DNA of 21,584 nt. Source: Micavibrio_B sp044238965. GTDB taxonomy: Bacteria; Pseudomonadota; Alphaproteobacteria; Micavibrionales; Micavibrionaceae. Where the stretch lies: positions 1-21,584 of the forward strand of contig JBIICJ010000027.1 of the NCBI GenBank assembly GCA_044238965.1, in the 5' to 3' direction. This document shows, one piece after another, positions 1 to 8,810 of the stretch (its first letter is position 1; the number at the start of each line of letters is the position of its first letter). The notes under the pieces were generated by a model. That model saw nothing but the letters and a program-made list of their open reading frames with translations. It was not told the DNA's origin and did no database searches. The position numbers and the translations under genes were made by a program.

Positions 1-1137
1 GGATCACGTACGGAAGATGATTTTTTATGCCGCGCTGTTGAAACCGCAATTAAGGCAGGTGCCACCACCATTAATATTCCTGATACGGTTGGGTATGCTT
101 TACCGTCTGATTATGCCGCAAAATTTTTATTATTGATGAATAAAGTTCCAAATATTGATCGCGCGATATTATCTGTGCATTGCCACAATGATTTGGGGCT
201 GGCGGTTGCCAATTCGCTTGCGGGCGTTATGGCGGGCGCACGTCAAATTGAATGTACAATTAATGGTATTGGCGAACGTGCGGGCAATGCCGCGCTGGAG
301 GAAATTGTGATGGCACTGCGCACGCGCAGCGATGCCATACCAATGACCAATAATTTTAACCCTGCCATGATCATGAAATTATCGCGCACTTTATCATCGA
401 TCACGGGGTTTAATGTTCAACCGAATAAGGCAATTGTGGGTGCAAATGCATTCGCGCATGAAAGCGGCATTCACCAAGACGGCATGTTAAAACACAAAGG
501 CACCTATGAAATTATGACGCCTGAATCGGTGGGGCTAACCACATCGGAATTGGTTTTGGGGAAACATTCGGGCCGTCATGCGTTTAAGGCAAAATTACAC
601 GATTTTGGAATTGTCTTGGGTGATAATGCGTTCGAGGATACATTTAATCGTTTCAAAGATTTGGCCGATAAGAAAAAACAAATTTTTGACGAAGATATTT
701 TGGCATTGGTTGAAGATGAAACCGCACGCGATCATGATAAAATCAAATTTGTGTCATTAGTCATTCAGGCGGGAACCAAGGGACCGCAGGTCGCGGCGCT
801 TGAATTGATGATCGACGGTAAAACGCAATATGCAATGTCCGAAGGCAACGGCCCTGTTGATGCGATATTCCGCGCGATGCGCATGATTGTTCCGCATGAG
901 GATGCCGAATTGAAATTATATACGGTGTCGGCGGTGACGGGCGGGACTGATGCGCAGGCCGAAGTAACGGTAAAATTAGAGGAATCAGGCAAATCAGTCA
1001 TGGGGCAGGGAACAGATTCGGATACATTGGTGGCCTCGGCGCGGGCTTATGTGCATGCGTTAAATAAGTTACTGGTGAAACGAAATCGCACGGCACCGCC
1101 CATAGAATTAACAAGGGCGGAGCGTGCTGGCCCATAA
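1..1137 (+). CDS. leuA: 2-isopropylmalate synthase, 3' part (5' end outside window)
   Basis: Condenses acetyl-CoA with 2-oxoisovalerate, the first committed step of leucine synthesis in the cytoplasm. The reading frame is open from base 1, giving 378 residues of an enzyme usually about 510-560 long, so roughly the first quarter is missing. Visible motifs are the metal-binding HCHNDLG (fragment residues 60-66), GIGERAGNAALEE, ESGIHQDGMLK and LGKHSGRHAF, all typical of the LeuA/homocitrate synthase family. The part after about residue 234 matches the LeuA regulatory dimer domain (IQAGTKGPQVA, TGGTDAQAEV) that binds leucine for feedback inhibition. Homocitrate and citramalate synthases are related, but the combination of motifs and the C-terminal domain favours LeuA. 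An in-frame ATG at 133 is internal and not the real start. Confidence 0.95.
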   Translation, partial: GSRTEDDFLCRAVETAIKAGATTINIPDTVGYALPSDYAAKFLLLMNKVPNIDRAILSVHCHNDLGLAVANSLAGVMAGARQIECTINGIGERAGNAALEEIVMALRTRSDAIPMTNNFNPAMIMKLSRTLSSITGFNVQPNKAIVGANAFAHESGIHQDGMLKHKGTYEIMTPESVGLTTSELVLGKHSGRHAFKAKLHDFGIVLGDNAFEDTFNRFKDLADKKKQIFDEDILALVEDETARDHDKIKFVSLVIQAGTKGPQVAALELMIDGKTQYAMSEGNGPVDAIFRAMRMIVPHEDAELKLYTVSAVTGGTDAQAEVTVKLEESGKSVMGQGTDSDTLVASARAYVHALNKLLVKRNRTAPPIELTRAERAGP

Positions 1138-1149
1138 ATTAACATTTAT

Positions 1150-1195
1150 GGAATATATAACCTGTTGATTTCATACGACTATATTCCCTCTTTTT
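1150..1195 (+). terminator. possible weak terminator of leuA
   Basis: Arms GGAATATA (1150-1157) and TATATTCC (1180-1187) are perfectly complementary and are followed by a T-rich run (CTCTTTTTAATTTTT). The stem is AT-rich and the loop is 22 bases, so it is weak for an intrinsic terminator. The rest of the leuA-chemoreceptor gap shows no convincing promoter. Confidence 0.3.
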
Positions 1196-1323
1196 AATTT
1201 TTATTAACGAATGCATAGTATGAATTAAGAATAGTCAAAAATTATATCCGTATCTTTTTTGAACGCCCACTCTGCTTTTTTTGCGTATTGACTCACACAT
1301 TTTGCCAAAAGGATTTTGCGCTC

Positions 1324-3486
1324 ATGCTTGCTTTTCTCGATAAAATTCAAATTTCCAAAAAATTACCAATCATTATGTTGATATTGGCTTTTGCCAATGC
1401 TGCGATTGTTTCAAGCGTTGCTTTAAAAATATCAAGTAAAACAGCGCTAGTGGCAGCAGAAAAGAAAAATGAATCATTTACAATAGATCGTAAGGAGTCT
1501 TTAGATAGTTATCTAAATTTCATTGCTGAAGATCTAAAGATCTTATCTACTGACGCGAAAACGTTGGAAAAATTAAATGAATTCAACGCGGCTTTTGGAG
1601 CGATTGAGGGCAATAAAACAGAATATTTACAAAAAGCATACATAACAGATAACAAAAATGAGATGGGTAAAAAACATCTTCTTGATTATGCTGATGATGG
1701 TTCAGCCTACAGCGCGGTTCACAAAAAATTCCATCCATCCTTACGTTATCTTTTGGAGAAACGTGAATATTATGATATTTTCTTCTTCAACGCACAAGGT
1801 GATGTCGTTTACACCGTATTTAAAGAATTAGATTTTTCGACGAATGTTGAAAATGGCCAATGGAAAGACGCGGATCTTGGAAATCTCTTCCGTGATTTGA
1901 AGGCAAAGCCAGAAAAAGAACGCGTTGTTTTCTATGATTTTAAACCATATGCCCCTTCAAATAATGTTCCGGCTGCATTTATTGGCGCGCCTATCTTGGA
2001 TGAAGCTGGTAATTTTGCAGGCGCAATCGCATTCCAAATGCCAATTGCGCGTATCAATAAAATAATGTTAGTCAGCAAAGAAATTTCAGAAACGGCTGAA
2101 GTTCATGTTGTTGGTGCAGATAAATTTCTTCGTAATGATCCCAATCCAGATGATGGCGAGGATTCAATCTTAAAAGAAAAATTTGAAGATCCTTCCGTTG
2201 ATGAAGCTATGAATGGCAAATCGGGGGTCGCAAATGGGGTTGATGAAGATGGTAATAGGGTCATTATTGCCTATACTCCCCTTGATTTCATGGGCACAAA
2301 ATACGCTATCGTTGCCACTGTTGAAGAAAACGAAGCCTTGGAAGGCATACATGAAATGCAAAAAAACGTTATTATCTCTGCCATAATTATTTTGTTAGGC
2401 GTTGGGATTGTTTCGTATCTCTTATCGCGCTCATTAACCAACCCAATTAATCGCATGGTTGATGTGATGCGCGGTCTTGCCGACAAAGATTACACGCTTG
2501 ACGTTCCATCATTGGAACGTGGTGATGAAATTGGGTCTATGGCAAAGGCTGTGCAAGTGTTCAAAGAGAATGGTTTGGCTGTTCAGCGCATGGAAGCTGA
2601 ACAAGAAGAATTGAAACGTCAGGCCGAAATTCAAAAACGCGAAGCGATGAATCAATTGGCTGATAGTTTCGACCAACGTACATCGGGTATTATCAATGCC
2701 TTGGGTGCGGCGGCAACTGAAATGAATGCAACCGCAGGTCAAATGACAGGTGCGTCACGCAACACAACCCACGCCTCACAAATTGTGGCGGCGGCAGCAA
2801 CCGAAGCGGACAGCAACGTCCAGACTGTGGCGGCGGCAGCCGAAGAATTGACAGCCTCAAGTTCTGAGATCGCGCGTCAAATCTCAAGCGTTGCTCAAAA
2901 AGCAAACCGCGCCTCACAAGCGGCGGAAAGTACATCACGCGAAGTAAATGAATTAAATTCATTGGCGGATTCAATTGGTGAAGTTGTGGGCGCGATCAAA
3001 GACATTGCCGATCAAACGAACCTCTTGGCGCTCAATGCCACCATCGAAGCTGCGCGCGCTGGCGAAGCGGGTAAGGGCTTTGCGGTTGTGGCGGATGAAG
3101 TGAAAAAACTTGCAATGGAAACAGCGCAAAAAACCGAAGAAATTGATGACCGCGTTGTGAAAATTCAACAAGCGATCCGTTCATCGGTGGATGCGGTTCA
3201 ACGCATTATCGATGATGTTCGTCAAATTGATGAAGCAACCACCACGGTGGCGAGCGCGGTCGAAGAGCAAAACGCGGCGACATCTGAAATCGGTCGCAAC
3301 GTGGCCGAGGCGTCAACAGGCACGCAACAGGTTGCGCAAAACATCACCGATGTTCAACGCAATGCCCAAGAAACGGGCGAGGCGGCGGCAACTGTTCAAG
3401 CGGCAGCCGAGGAACTCGCACGCATTTCGACCAGCTTACAGACCGAGGTGAATGGCTTCCTCAACGAAATTCGTTCCGAAGGCTAA
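1324..3486 (+). CDS. methyl-accepting chemotaxis protein (transmembrane chemoreceptor)
   Basis: Senses an external signal and controls CheA through CheW at the inner membrane. The ATG at 1324 is chosen because AAAAGGA (1307-1313) sits 10 bases upstream; an upstream in-frame TTG at 1288 lacks such a site. The 720-residue protein has a first membrane segment at about residues 13-35, a periplasmic Cache-like sensor domain (YYDIFFFN, VFYDFKPYAPS, GAIAFQMP), a second membrane segment at about 348-367, a HAMP domain to about 420, and the cytoplasmic signalling coiled coil. The hairpin tip (DIADQTNLLALNATIEAARA, near residues 557-578) is canonical. Ala/Glu-rich heptads flanking it are likely methylation sites. 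The ligand cannot be told. It is monocistronic, with a terminator behind it and no other chemotaxis gene in the window. Confidence 0.93.
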   Translation: MLAFLDKIQISKKLPIIMLILAFANAAIVSSVALKISSKTALVAAEKKNESFTIDRKESLDSYLNFIAEDLKILSTDAKTLEKLNEFNAAFGAIEGNKTEYLQKAYITDNKNEMGKKHLLDYADDGSAYSAVHKKFHPSLRYLLEKREYYDIFFFNAQGDVVYTVFKELDFSTNVENGQWKDADLGNLFRDLKAKPEKERVVFYDFKPYAPSNNVPAAFIGAPILDEAGNFAGAIAFQMPIARINKIMLVSKEISETAEVHVVGADKFLRNDPNPDDGEDSILKEKFEDPSVDEAMNGKSGVANGVDEDGNRVIIAYTPLDFMGTKYAIVATVEENEALEGIHEMQKNVIISAIIILLGVGIVSYLLSRSLTNPINRMVDVMRGLADKDYTLDVPSLERGDEIGSMAKAVQVFKENGLAVQRMEAEQEELKRQAEIQKREAMNQLADSFDQRTSGIINALGAAATEMNATAGQMTGASRNTTHASQIVAAAATEADSNVQTVAAAAEELTASSSEIARQISSVAQKANRASQAAESTSREVNELNSLADSIGEVVGAIKDIADQTNLLALNATIEAARAGEAGKGFAVVADEVKKLAMETAQKTEEIDDRVVKIQQAIRSSVDAVQRIIDDVRQIDEATTTVASAVEEQNAATSEIGRNVAEASTGTQQVAQNITDVQRNAQETGEAAATVQAAAEELARISTSLQTEVNGFLNEIRSEG

Positions 3487-3523
3487 GTGACTGTAACAGA
3501 TTTAATTACCATATTCATGAAGG

Positions 3524-3552
3524 GGCGATCAGAAATGATCGCCTTTTCTTTT
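3524..3552 (+). terminator. intrinsic terminator of the chemoreceptor gene
   Basis: A perfect 8-bp stem GGCGATCA/TGATCGCC with a GAAA tetraloop is followed by TTTTCTTTT. It lies 38 bases after the chemoreceptor stop codon. Confidence 0.85.
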
Positions 3553-3593
3553 GTTTGAGGATGATTTTTATACGGAAACGCTTGTCTTAATCC

Positions 3594-3622
3594 TTGCCTT
3601 TTGGCGTTTGGCTATTTATAAA
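3594..3622 (+). promoter_or_regulatory. predicted sigma-70-type promoter of the rpoZ operon
   Basis: TTGCCT (3594-3599), a 17-base spacer and TATAAA (3617-3622) resemble a housekeeping promoter. Transcription would start near 3629, giving a leader of about 36 bases before rpoZ. It follows the chemoreceptor terminator, so it would be the natural start of the rpoZ-to-era operon. Prediction from sequence only. Confidence 0.45.
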
Positions 3623-3664
3623 CAAAACCTTATCCATCCCTGACACGTATAAGGATTTTAATCG

Positions 3665-4084
3665 ATGGCTCGCGTTACCGTTGAAGATTGCATTTTAAAA
3701 TTACCAAACCGTTTTGAACTTGTGATGGTGGCGGCTCACCGCGCACGTCGCATTGGCGCTGGCGCTGGCATTACTGTTGATCGTGATAATGATAAAAACC
3801 CTGTTGTATCATTGCGCGAAATTGCCGATGAAACAGTTAGTTTAGACGACCTCAAAGAAGATTTAATCAAATCACATCAACGTATCTTTGCGATGCAAGA
3901 TGACGATAAGGATGATGTCATCGAAGAAATGTCAAACGAAGAAGAGTGGAGCGCCTTGGTTGCCCAAGCAAATCAATCTGCTATCGATAGCGGTGCCTTT
4001 GCCGATGACGATGAAGACGATGCTGTCGAAGATGAAGGTGGCGCGCTCGATGATTTGGCAGGCTTTACCGAAGACGATAAATAA
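3665..4084 (+). CDS. rpoZ: DNA-directed RNA polymerase omega subunit
   Basis: Small subunit that helps assemble RNA polymerase by holding the beta' subunit; in proteobacteria it also forms part of a ppGpp site. The N-terminal 60 residues carry the family signature (ARVTVEDC, NRFELVMVAAHRAR, then VSLREIADE). AAGGA at 3651-3655 lies 9 bases before the ATG. The protein is 139 residues against about 91 in E. coli. Residues 60-139 form a very acidic tail (runs such as DDDEDDA and DDDKDD), a trait I associate with alphaproteobacterial omega. It heads an operon with the (p)ppGpp synthetase gene, a common and functionally sensible pairing. Confidence 0.95.
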   Translation: MARVTVEDCILKLPNRFELVMVAAHRARRIGAGAGITVDRDNDKNPVVSLREIADETVSLDDLKEDLIKSHQRIFAMQDDDKDDVIEEMSNEEEWSALVAQANQSAIDSGAFADDDEDDAVEDEGGALDDLAGFTEDDK

Positions 4085-4108
4085 TTTTAAAAAATACTAA
4101 ATTTTTTG

Positions 4109-4141
4109 AAAAAGGGCGGAAAATTTTAACCGTCCTTTTTT
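4109..4141 (+). terminator. hairpin with T-tract between rpoZ and rsh (terminator or attenuator)
   Basis: AAAAAGGGCGG (4109-4119) pairs with CCGTCCTTTTTT (4130-4141) across a 10-base loop, with one G-U pair in the GC core. It has the form of an intrinsic terminator 24 bases after the rpoZ stop. The next gene can start as early as 4146, which leaves almost no room for a separate promoter, so partial read-through is likely. Confidence 0.7.
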
Positions 4142-4145
4142 ATTT

Positions 4146-6341
4146 ATGTTAGACTATGGGCGTATGACATTCCAAGGTTCAACCATACTTTTAAAGCAAA
4201 TGAAATCCTACTTGCCGGATTACAACCCCGCGCCAGTTGAGCAAGCCATTGAATACGCCAGAAAAATGCATGATGGGCAAACCCGCGCTTCGGGTGAACC
4301 TTATTATACCCACCCCGTAGAGGTGGCAGGCATTCTGGCGGATATGCGCATGGATCCAACCACGATCATTACCGCTATTTTACATGACACACTTGAGGAT
4401 ACATCGGCCACTTCTGATGATTTAGAAAAAAAATTCGGCGCAGATGTGGCGCAATTGGTGAATGGTGTTAGTAAGCTTACAAAAATTGAAAGCCAAACAG
4501 TCGAAGGCAAGCAGGCCGAGAATTTTCGCAAACTTGTACTTGCCATGTCCGAAGATATTCGGGTGTTGCTTGTGAAACTTGCCGATCGTTTGCACAATAT
4601 GCGTACGCTCGAAAATTTTTCAAACCAAGATAAAAAACGCCGTATTGCACGTGAGACATTAGATATTTATGCCCCCCTTGCTGAACGTATTGGCGTTCAT
4701 CAAATTAAAGAAGAACTGGAAGATTTAGCCTTTGGCACAATGAATCCCGAAGCGCGTGATAGTATCACAAATCGCTTATTATTCTTACGTTCTGAGGGAT
4801 CAGGCGTTGCCACAAAAATTATCAAAGAATTAAATGGTTTGATGAAAGAGGAATCAATTCCATGTGAAGTGACAGGACGTGAAAAAACACGTTATTCCAT
4901 TTGGAAAAAAATGCAGCGCAAAAATATCGCCTTCGAACAATTATCCGATATCATGGCATTCCGTATTGTGGTGGATGATATTTCTGCTTGCTATCATGCG
5001 TTGGGGATCATTCATTCTAAGTATCCTGTGGTACCTGGACGTTTTAAAGATTTTATTTCAACCCCAAAACCAAATGGATATCGTTCATTACATACAACCG
5101 TCTTGGGCCCAACCAATCAACGTATCGAAGTGCAAATCCGCACGAAAGATATGCACGAAGAGGCAGATCTTGGGGTGGCAGCGCATTGGTCATATAAGCA
5201 GGGGGATGTACAAGCAGCATTGAATGAGGCCAAAAAATATCGATGGCTCCGTGAATTATTGGATATTTTGGAACAAGATCAACGTCCCGAAGATTTTTGG
5301 GAAAATACAAAATTAGAATTATTCCAAGAGCATGTGTTTGCCTTTACGCCCAAGGGTGATTTAATTGAATTACCAGCTGGCGCAACGCCAATTGATTTTG
5401 CCTATGCCATTCACTCTAATGTTGGTAATCGTTGTATCGGTGCAAAAATAAATGGGCGTATTGCGCCATTAAATACCAAAATTCAAAATGGTGATCAGGT
5501 CGATATTGTCACATCGAAAACACAAAACCCATCACCCACATGGGAACGCTTTGTCATTACTGGCAAAGCCCGATCTCATATTCGTCGTTTTATTCGTCAA
5601 CAACAAAAAACAGAATATGTTTCATTGGGTAAAGCATTACTGCAAAAAATGTTCAAAACCGAAGGATACGAATTTACTGAAAAAGCAGTGTCGGGCGTCG
5701 TATCCCAGTTTCGAGAATGTGATAATGTAGAGGATGTATATGCAGGAATTGGCGCTGGTAACTTGGTTACACGTGATGTGTTTCGGATTATCTTCCCTGC
5801 ACATAAGCCAGATGGTGAGAAGAAAATTTCTGAACCTGAGGATTTACAACTCAAAAAACAAAATGCGAATACGCAAACATCCAAAGACCGCTTACCAATA
5901 CGTGGTCTTATTCCAGGCATGGCTGTTCATTTTGCAAGGTGTTGTCATCCTCTCCCAGGTGATCGTATTGTTGGCATTGTCACAACGGGTAAGGGCGTTA
6001 CTGTTCACACAATCGATTGTGAAACATTAGAACAATTTGCCGATACGCCTGAACGTTGGATCGATGTGTCATGGGGCGATAGCAATGATACGCCCGAAGA
6101 TCGCGTGGGACGTTTAATGGTAACAATTACAAATGAACCAGGGGCGCTTGGAACATTATCAACCGTGATTGGAAAAAGTGCAGGTAACATTACGAATTTA
6201 AAAATTACCAATCGTTCAACCGATTTTTGGGATATGTATGTTGATGTTGCGGTAACAGATACCAAACATTTAAATAACATTATGGCGGCATTACGGGCAA
6301 CGCCACAAATTGTCAGTGTTGAACGATCCAAAGGACGATAA
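4146..6341 (+). CDS. rsh: bifunctional (p)ppGpp synthetase/hydrolase, RelA/SpoT family
   Basis: Makes and degrades the alarmone (p)ppGpp in the stringent response. In order, the protein has an HD hydrolase domain with YTHPVEVAG and HDTLEDT (about 55-90), a synthetase domain with RFKDFISTPKPNGYRSLHT (about 298-316) and AAHWSYK, a TGS domain (about 394-455), a conserved-Cys region (HFARCCHPLPGD, about 592-603) and a C-terminal ACT domain (about 655-731). The intact HD motif plus the RFKD (RXKD-type) synthetase loop indicate a bifunctional enzyme rather than a synthetase-only RelA, which has EXDD. Length 731 is normal. The start is uncertain: ATGs at 4146, 4164 and 4200 are in frame and none has a good Shine-Dalgarno site; family comparison would tolerate 4200. 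Confidence 0.95.
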   Translation: MLDYGRMTFQGSTILLKQMKSYLPDYNPAPVEQAIEYARKMHDGQTRASGEPYYTHPVEVAGILADMRMDPTTIITAILHDTLEDTSATSDDLEKKFGADVAQLVNGVSKLTKIESQTVEGKQAENFRKLVLAMSEDIRVLLVKLADRLHNMRTLENFSNQDKKRRIARETLDIYAPLAERIGVHQIKEELEDLAFGTMNPEARDSITNRLLFLRSEGSGVATKIIKELNGLMKEESIPCEVTGREKTRYSIWKKMQRKNIAFEQLSDIMAFRIVVDDISACYHALGIIHSKYPVVPGRFKDFISTPKPNGYRSLHTTVLGPTNQRIEVQIRTKDMHEEADLGVAAHWSYKQGDVQAALNEAKKYRWLRELLDILEQDQRPEDFWENTKLELFQEHVFAFTPKGDLIELPAGATPIDFAYAIHSNVGNRCIGAKINGRIAPLNTKIQNGDQVDIVTSKTQNPSPTWERFVITGKARSHIRRFIRQQQKTEYVSLGKALLQKMFKTEGYEFTEKAVSGVVSQFRECDNVEDVYAGIGAGNLVTRDVFRIIFPAHKPDGEKKISEPEDLQLKKQNANTQTSKDRLPIRGLIPGMAVHFARCCHPLPGDRIVGIVTTGKGVTVHTIDCETLEQFADTPERWIDVSWGDSNDTPEDRVGRLMVTITNEPGALGTLSTVIGKSAGNITNLKITNRSTDFWDMYVDVAVTDTKHLNNIMAALRATPQIVSVERSKGR

Positions 6342-6358
6342 GGTACAAATACAATCAC

Positions 6359-6871
6359 ATGAAATTTTTAAAAGGATTGATTGCGCCCCGCATGGGCTGG
6401 AAACGATATGGGCGCTATTTGGCGCTCCGTTTGGTACGATTGAATGACACCGATCAATCAATTGCACGCGGCCTTGCGCATGGGGCATCTATATCATGGA
6501 CTCCGTTACCAGGAACACATTTTATGCTTGCGGCCGCTACATCATTTTTAACTAAATCAAATGTACCTGCAGGTATGTTTGGCACATTGCTGGGCACACC
6601 ATGGACATTGCCCTTTATGTGGTGGTTGGCGTATATTGTTGGGCAATATACATTTGAATTAATAGGATGGCCTATCAAACAAATGCCTGCAGATTTTACA
6701 TGGGATTTTTTAATGAACGAAATTACCCAAAACCCGTTTGAATTATTTGCGCCGTGGTTATTAGGTGGTGTGGCTTTAATGGTGTTTACATGGCCATTAT
6801 TTTATCATGGATCATTATGGGTTGTGCGATGGGCACGAAATCATCATAAACCACGGAACCGTATATCATGA
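6359..6871 (+). CDS. DUF2062 family membrane protein
   Basis: A 170-residue protein whose core (ISWTPLPGTHFMLAAA, then a Gly/Pro-rich stretch GTLLGTPWTLPFMWWLAYIV) matches the DUF2062 family of small inner-membrane proteins of unknown function. Hydrophobic segments lie at about residues 45-62, 68-97 and 125-150. It begins 17 bases after rsh and its stop overlaps the acpS start by four bases (ATGA at 6868-6871), so it is translationally coupled in the operon. In many alphaproteobacteria the gene before acpS is pdxJ; here this protein takes that place. Its function is not known and the neighbours do not settle it. Confidence 0.8.
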   Translation: MKFLKGLIAPRMGWKRYGRYLALRLVRLNDTDQSIARGLAHGASISWTPLPGTHFMLAAATSFLTKSNVPAGMFGTLLGTPWTLPFMWWLAYIVGQYTFELIGWPIKQMPADFTWDFLMNEITQNPFELFAPWLLGGVALMVFTWPLFYHGSLWVVRWARNHHKPRNRIS

Positions 6872-7278
6872 TTATTGGCATTGGCAGCGATATTATGAAT
6901 GTCGATCGTATCCGTGATGTTATCAACCGCCATGGTGACAGGTTTATTCGCCGCGTATTCGCAGCCGATGAAATTCAAAAGGCACAATCGCGCGCAGCAA
7001 CGGGGCAAGATATTGCAACCTATGCCAAACGTTTTGCGGCAAAGGAAGCCTGTGCCAAGGCATTGGGCACGGGCGTTATGCATGGTGTATTTTTAAAAGA
7101 TATGGTGTTGACGAATGACGATCACGGCAAACCCACTATCTATTTGACGGGTGGTGCGGCGGCGCATTTGGCGCGTATTTTGCCTGCGGGTCATGTTGGT
7201 TATATTCATGTATCCATTACCGATGATGGCCCAATTACACAGGCTTTTGTTGTGATTGAGGCGCGTCCCGCACGATGA
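6868..7278 (+). CDS. acpS: holo-[acyl-carrier-protein] synthase
   Basis: Transfers 4'-phosphopantetheine from coenzyme A to apo-ACP, activating fatty acid synthesis. The 136-residue protein shows the family hallmarks: GIGSDI with metal-binding Asp8 at the N terminus and RFAAKEACAKALGTG with Glu60. Length is typical (about 125-140). The start overlaps the DUF2062 stop. The acpS-lepB-rnc-era order is conserved in alphaproteobacteria. Confidence 0.95.
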   Translation: MIIGIGSDIMNVDRIRDVINRHGDRFIRRVFAADEIQKAQSRAATGQDIATYAKRFAAKEACAKALGTGVMHGVFLKDMVLTNDDHGKPTIYLTGGAAAHLARILPAGHVGYIHVSITDDGPITQAFVVIEARPAR

Positions 7279-7319
7279 ACGCCTCTTTTCTAATGCTGTA
7301 ATCTGTGGCACAAAGACAT

Positions 7320-8114
7320 ATGACCAAATCAAACGATAAAAAAATTGAATCAGTTGCTCCCTCTGATAAAGAAGAATGGAGCGATTTTGCCAAAACCGCC
7401 GGCGCGGCAATATTGCTAGCCCTCATCATTCGTACATTTTTATTCGAACCGTTTAATATCCCCTCAGGTTCAATGATTCCCACATTACTGGTGGGTGATT
7501 ATTTATTCGTGTCAAAATATGAATATGGGTATAGCCGTTATTCATTCCCCCTTGGCATGGGTGGATTTGATGGACGCATCATGGCATCCGAACCGAATCG
7601 CGGCGATGTGATCGTGTTCAAATTACCAACTGATACTTCAATTGATTATATTAAACGCACGGTCGGTATGCCCGGCGATACAGTCCAAGTCACCAATGGT
7701 CGTTTATATATTAATGGCAAAGTTGTTCCGCGTGAATTTGTAGAAACACAATCTTATGATTCCGAAGAAGGTTCAAAAATTACCGTGACGGAATATAAAG
7801 AAACATTACCGAATGGCGTTGAACATTCCATTTTTGAAGAAAGTGATAACGGGCCGTTGGATAATACACCGTTATATACTGTCCCTGAAGGTCATTATTT
7901 TATGATGGGTGATAATCGTGATAATTCTCGCGATAGCCGTGTGCAAGAGTTGGTAGGATATGTCCCGTTTGACCATTTGGTGGGGCGCGCTGAATTTTTA
8001 TTCTTTTCTACCAATGGATTTGCAAGTTTGTTCGAGCCATGGGCATGGCCATGGACCATCCGCTATGATCGATTGTTGAATAAAATTGGCAATGGCGAGG
8101 GTGGTAAAGAATAA
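7320..8114 (+). CDS. lepB: signal peptidase I
   Basis: Cleaves signal peptides from secreted proteins at the outer face of the inner membrane. The N-terminal membrane anchor (about residues 26-42) is followed by the catalytic serine in PSGSMIPTL (Ser51). The lysine general base is Lys112 in DYIKRTVGMPGD, and the box-E motif is GDNRDNSRDSR. At 264 residues the length suits a one-anchor alphaproteobacterial enzyme. The ATG at 7320 is preferred over an in-frame GTG at 7305, which has no ribosome binding site, though the site before 7320 is also weak. It lies 41 bases after acpS and 2 bases before rnc. Confidence 0.95.
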   Translation: MTKSNDKKIESVAPSDKEEWSDFAKTAGAAILLALIIRTFLFEPFNIPSGSMIPTLLVGDYLFVSKYEYGYSRYSFPLGMGGFDGRIMASEPNRGDVIVFKLPTDTSIDYIKRTVGMPGDTVQVTNGRLYINGKVVPREFVETQSYDSEEGSKITVTEYKETLPNGVEHSIFEESDNGPLDNTPLYTVPEGHYFMMGDNRDNSRDSRVQELVGYVPFDHLVGRAEFLFFSTNGFASLFEPWAWPWTIRYDRLLNKIGNGEGGKE

Positions 8115-8116
8115 TT

Positions 8117-8809
8117 ATGGATCATGATTTAGCCCTGCAAATTTTCCAAGATCGATTGGGTTATCATTTCAAAGACCAATCATTATTACGGCGTGCCTTA
8201 AGTCATTCTAGTGTCGGTTCTGAAAATTATGAACGATTAGAATTTTTGGGTGATCGCGTGCTGGGTTTAATGATCGCGGATATCGCTTATCACACATTCC
8301 CGAATGATAGCGAAGGCGCATTGGCAAAACGTCAGGCAGCATTAGCCAGTACTGAAACATTGGCCGAAGTCGCGCGGTTTCTTGATCTTGGCGACGTTGT
8401 GATCATGTCTGATTCAGAACGTTCAGTCGGCGGCATGCATAATGATAATTTACTGGCGGATTCACTCGAAGCTATTATCGGTGCGATTTATCTCGATGCG
8501 GGTTTGCCGCCATGTCGTGAGGTTATTCATGGCCTGTGGGGTGAAAAAGTGCATGTACTCGCCGCGCCCCCACTTGATTCCAAAACAGGCCTGCAAGAAT
8601 GGGCACAGGCGCGTAAATTACCGCTTCCAGTTTATGAAATCGTCCATCGTGATGGGCCAGATCACGCGCCCGTGTTTCATGTATCTGTCACCATCGATGG
8701 TTACGGGTCAAAAACCGCAACGGGATCATCACGTCGTAATGCCGAAAAAGAGGCCGCACGACAATTATTAGAATATCTTGAAGATCATCACTGGATGAAC
8801 GAAGCCTGA
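8117..8809 (+). CDS. rnc: ribonuclease III
   Basis: Cuts double-stranded RNA, notably the rRNA precursor stems. The nuclease domain carries the signature ERLEFLGDRVLGL with Glu42 and Asp46, and the second metal-binding cluster DNLLADSLEAIIGAIYLD with Asp115 and Glu118. A double-stranded RNA binding domain spans about residues 155-225 (KTGLQEWAQARKLPLPVYE, GSSRRNAEKEAARQLLEYL). Length 230 is standard. It is separated from lepB by 2 bases and from era by 1 base. Confidence 0.96.
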   Translation: MDHDLALQIFQDRLGYHFKDQSLLRRALSHSSVGSENYERLEFLGDRVLGLMIADIAYHTFPNDSEGALAKRQAALASTETLAEVARFLDLGDVVIMSDSERSVGGMHNDNLLADSLEAIIGAIYLDAGLPPCREVIHGLWGEKVHVLAAPPLDSKTGLQEWAQARKLPLPVYEIVHRDGPDHAPVFHVSVTIDGYGSKTATGSSRRNAEKEAARQLLEYLEDHHWMNEA

Positions 8810-8810
8810 T

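Noticed and set aside
1288..1323. TTG start at 1288 for the chemoreceptor.
   Set aside because: The ATG at 1324 has a good ribosome site and places the first membrane segment at the usual distance from the N terminus.
2693..2974. A 93-codon antisense frame inside the chemoreceptor gene.
   Set aside because: It mirrors the Ala/Glu-rich signalling coiled coil on the other strand, gives an implausible protein, and has no separate expression signals.
5053..5920. Several antisense and off-frame open frames of 80-117 codons within rsh.
   Set aside because: The rsh frame is intact and well matched across this whole stretch; these are shadow frames.
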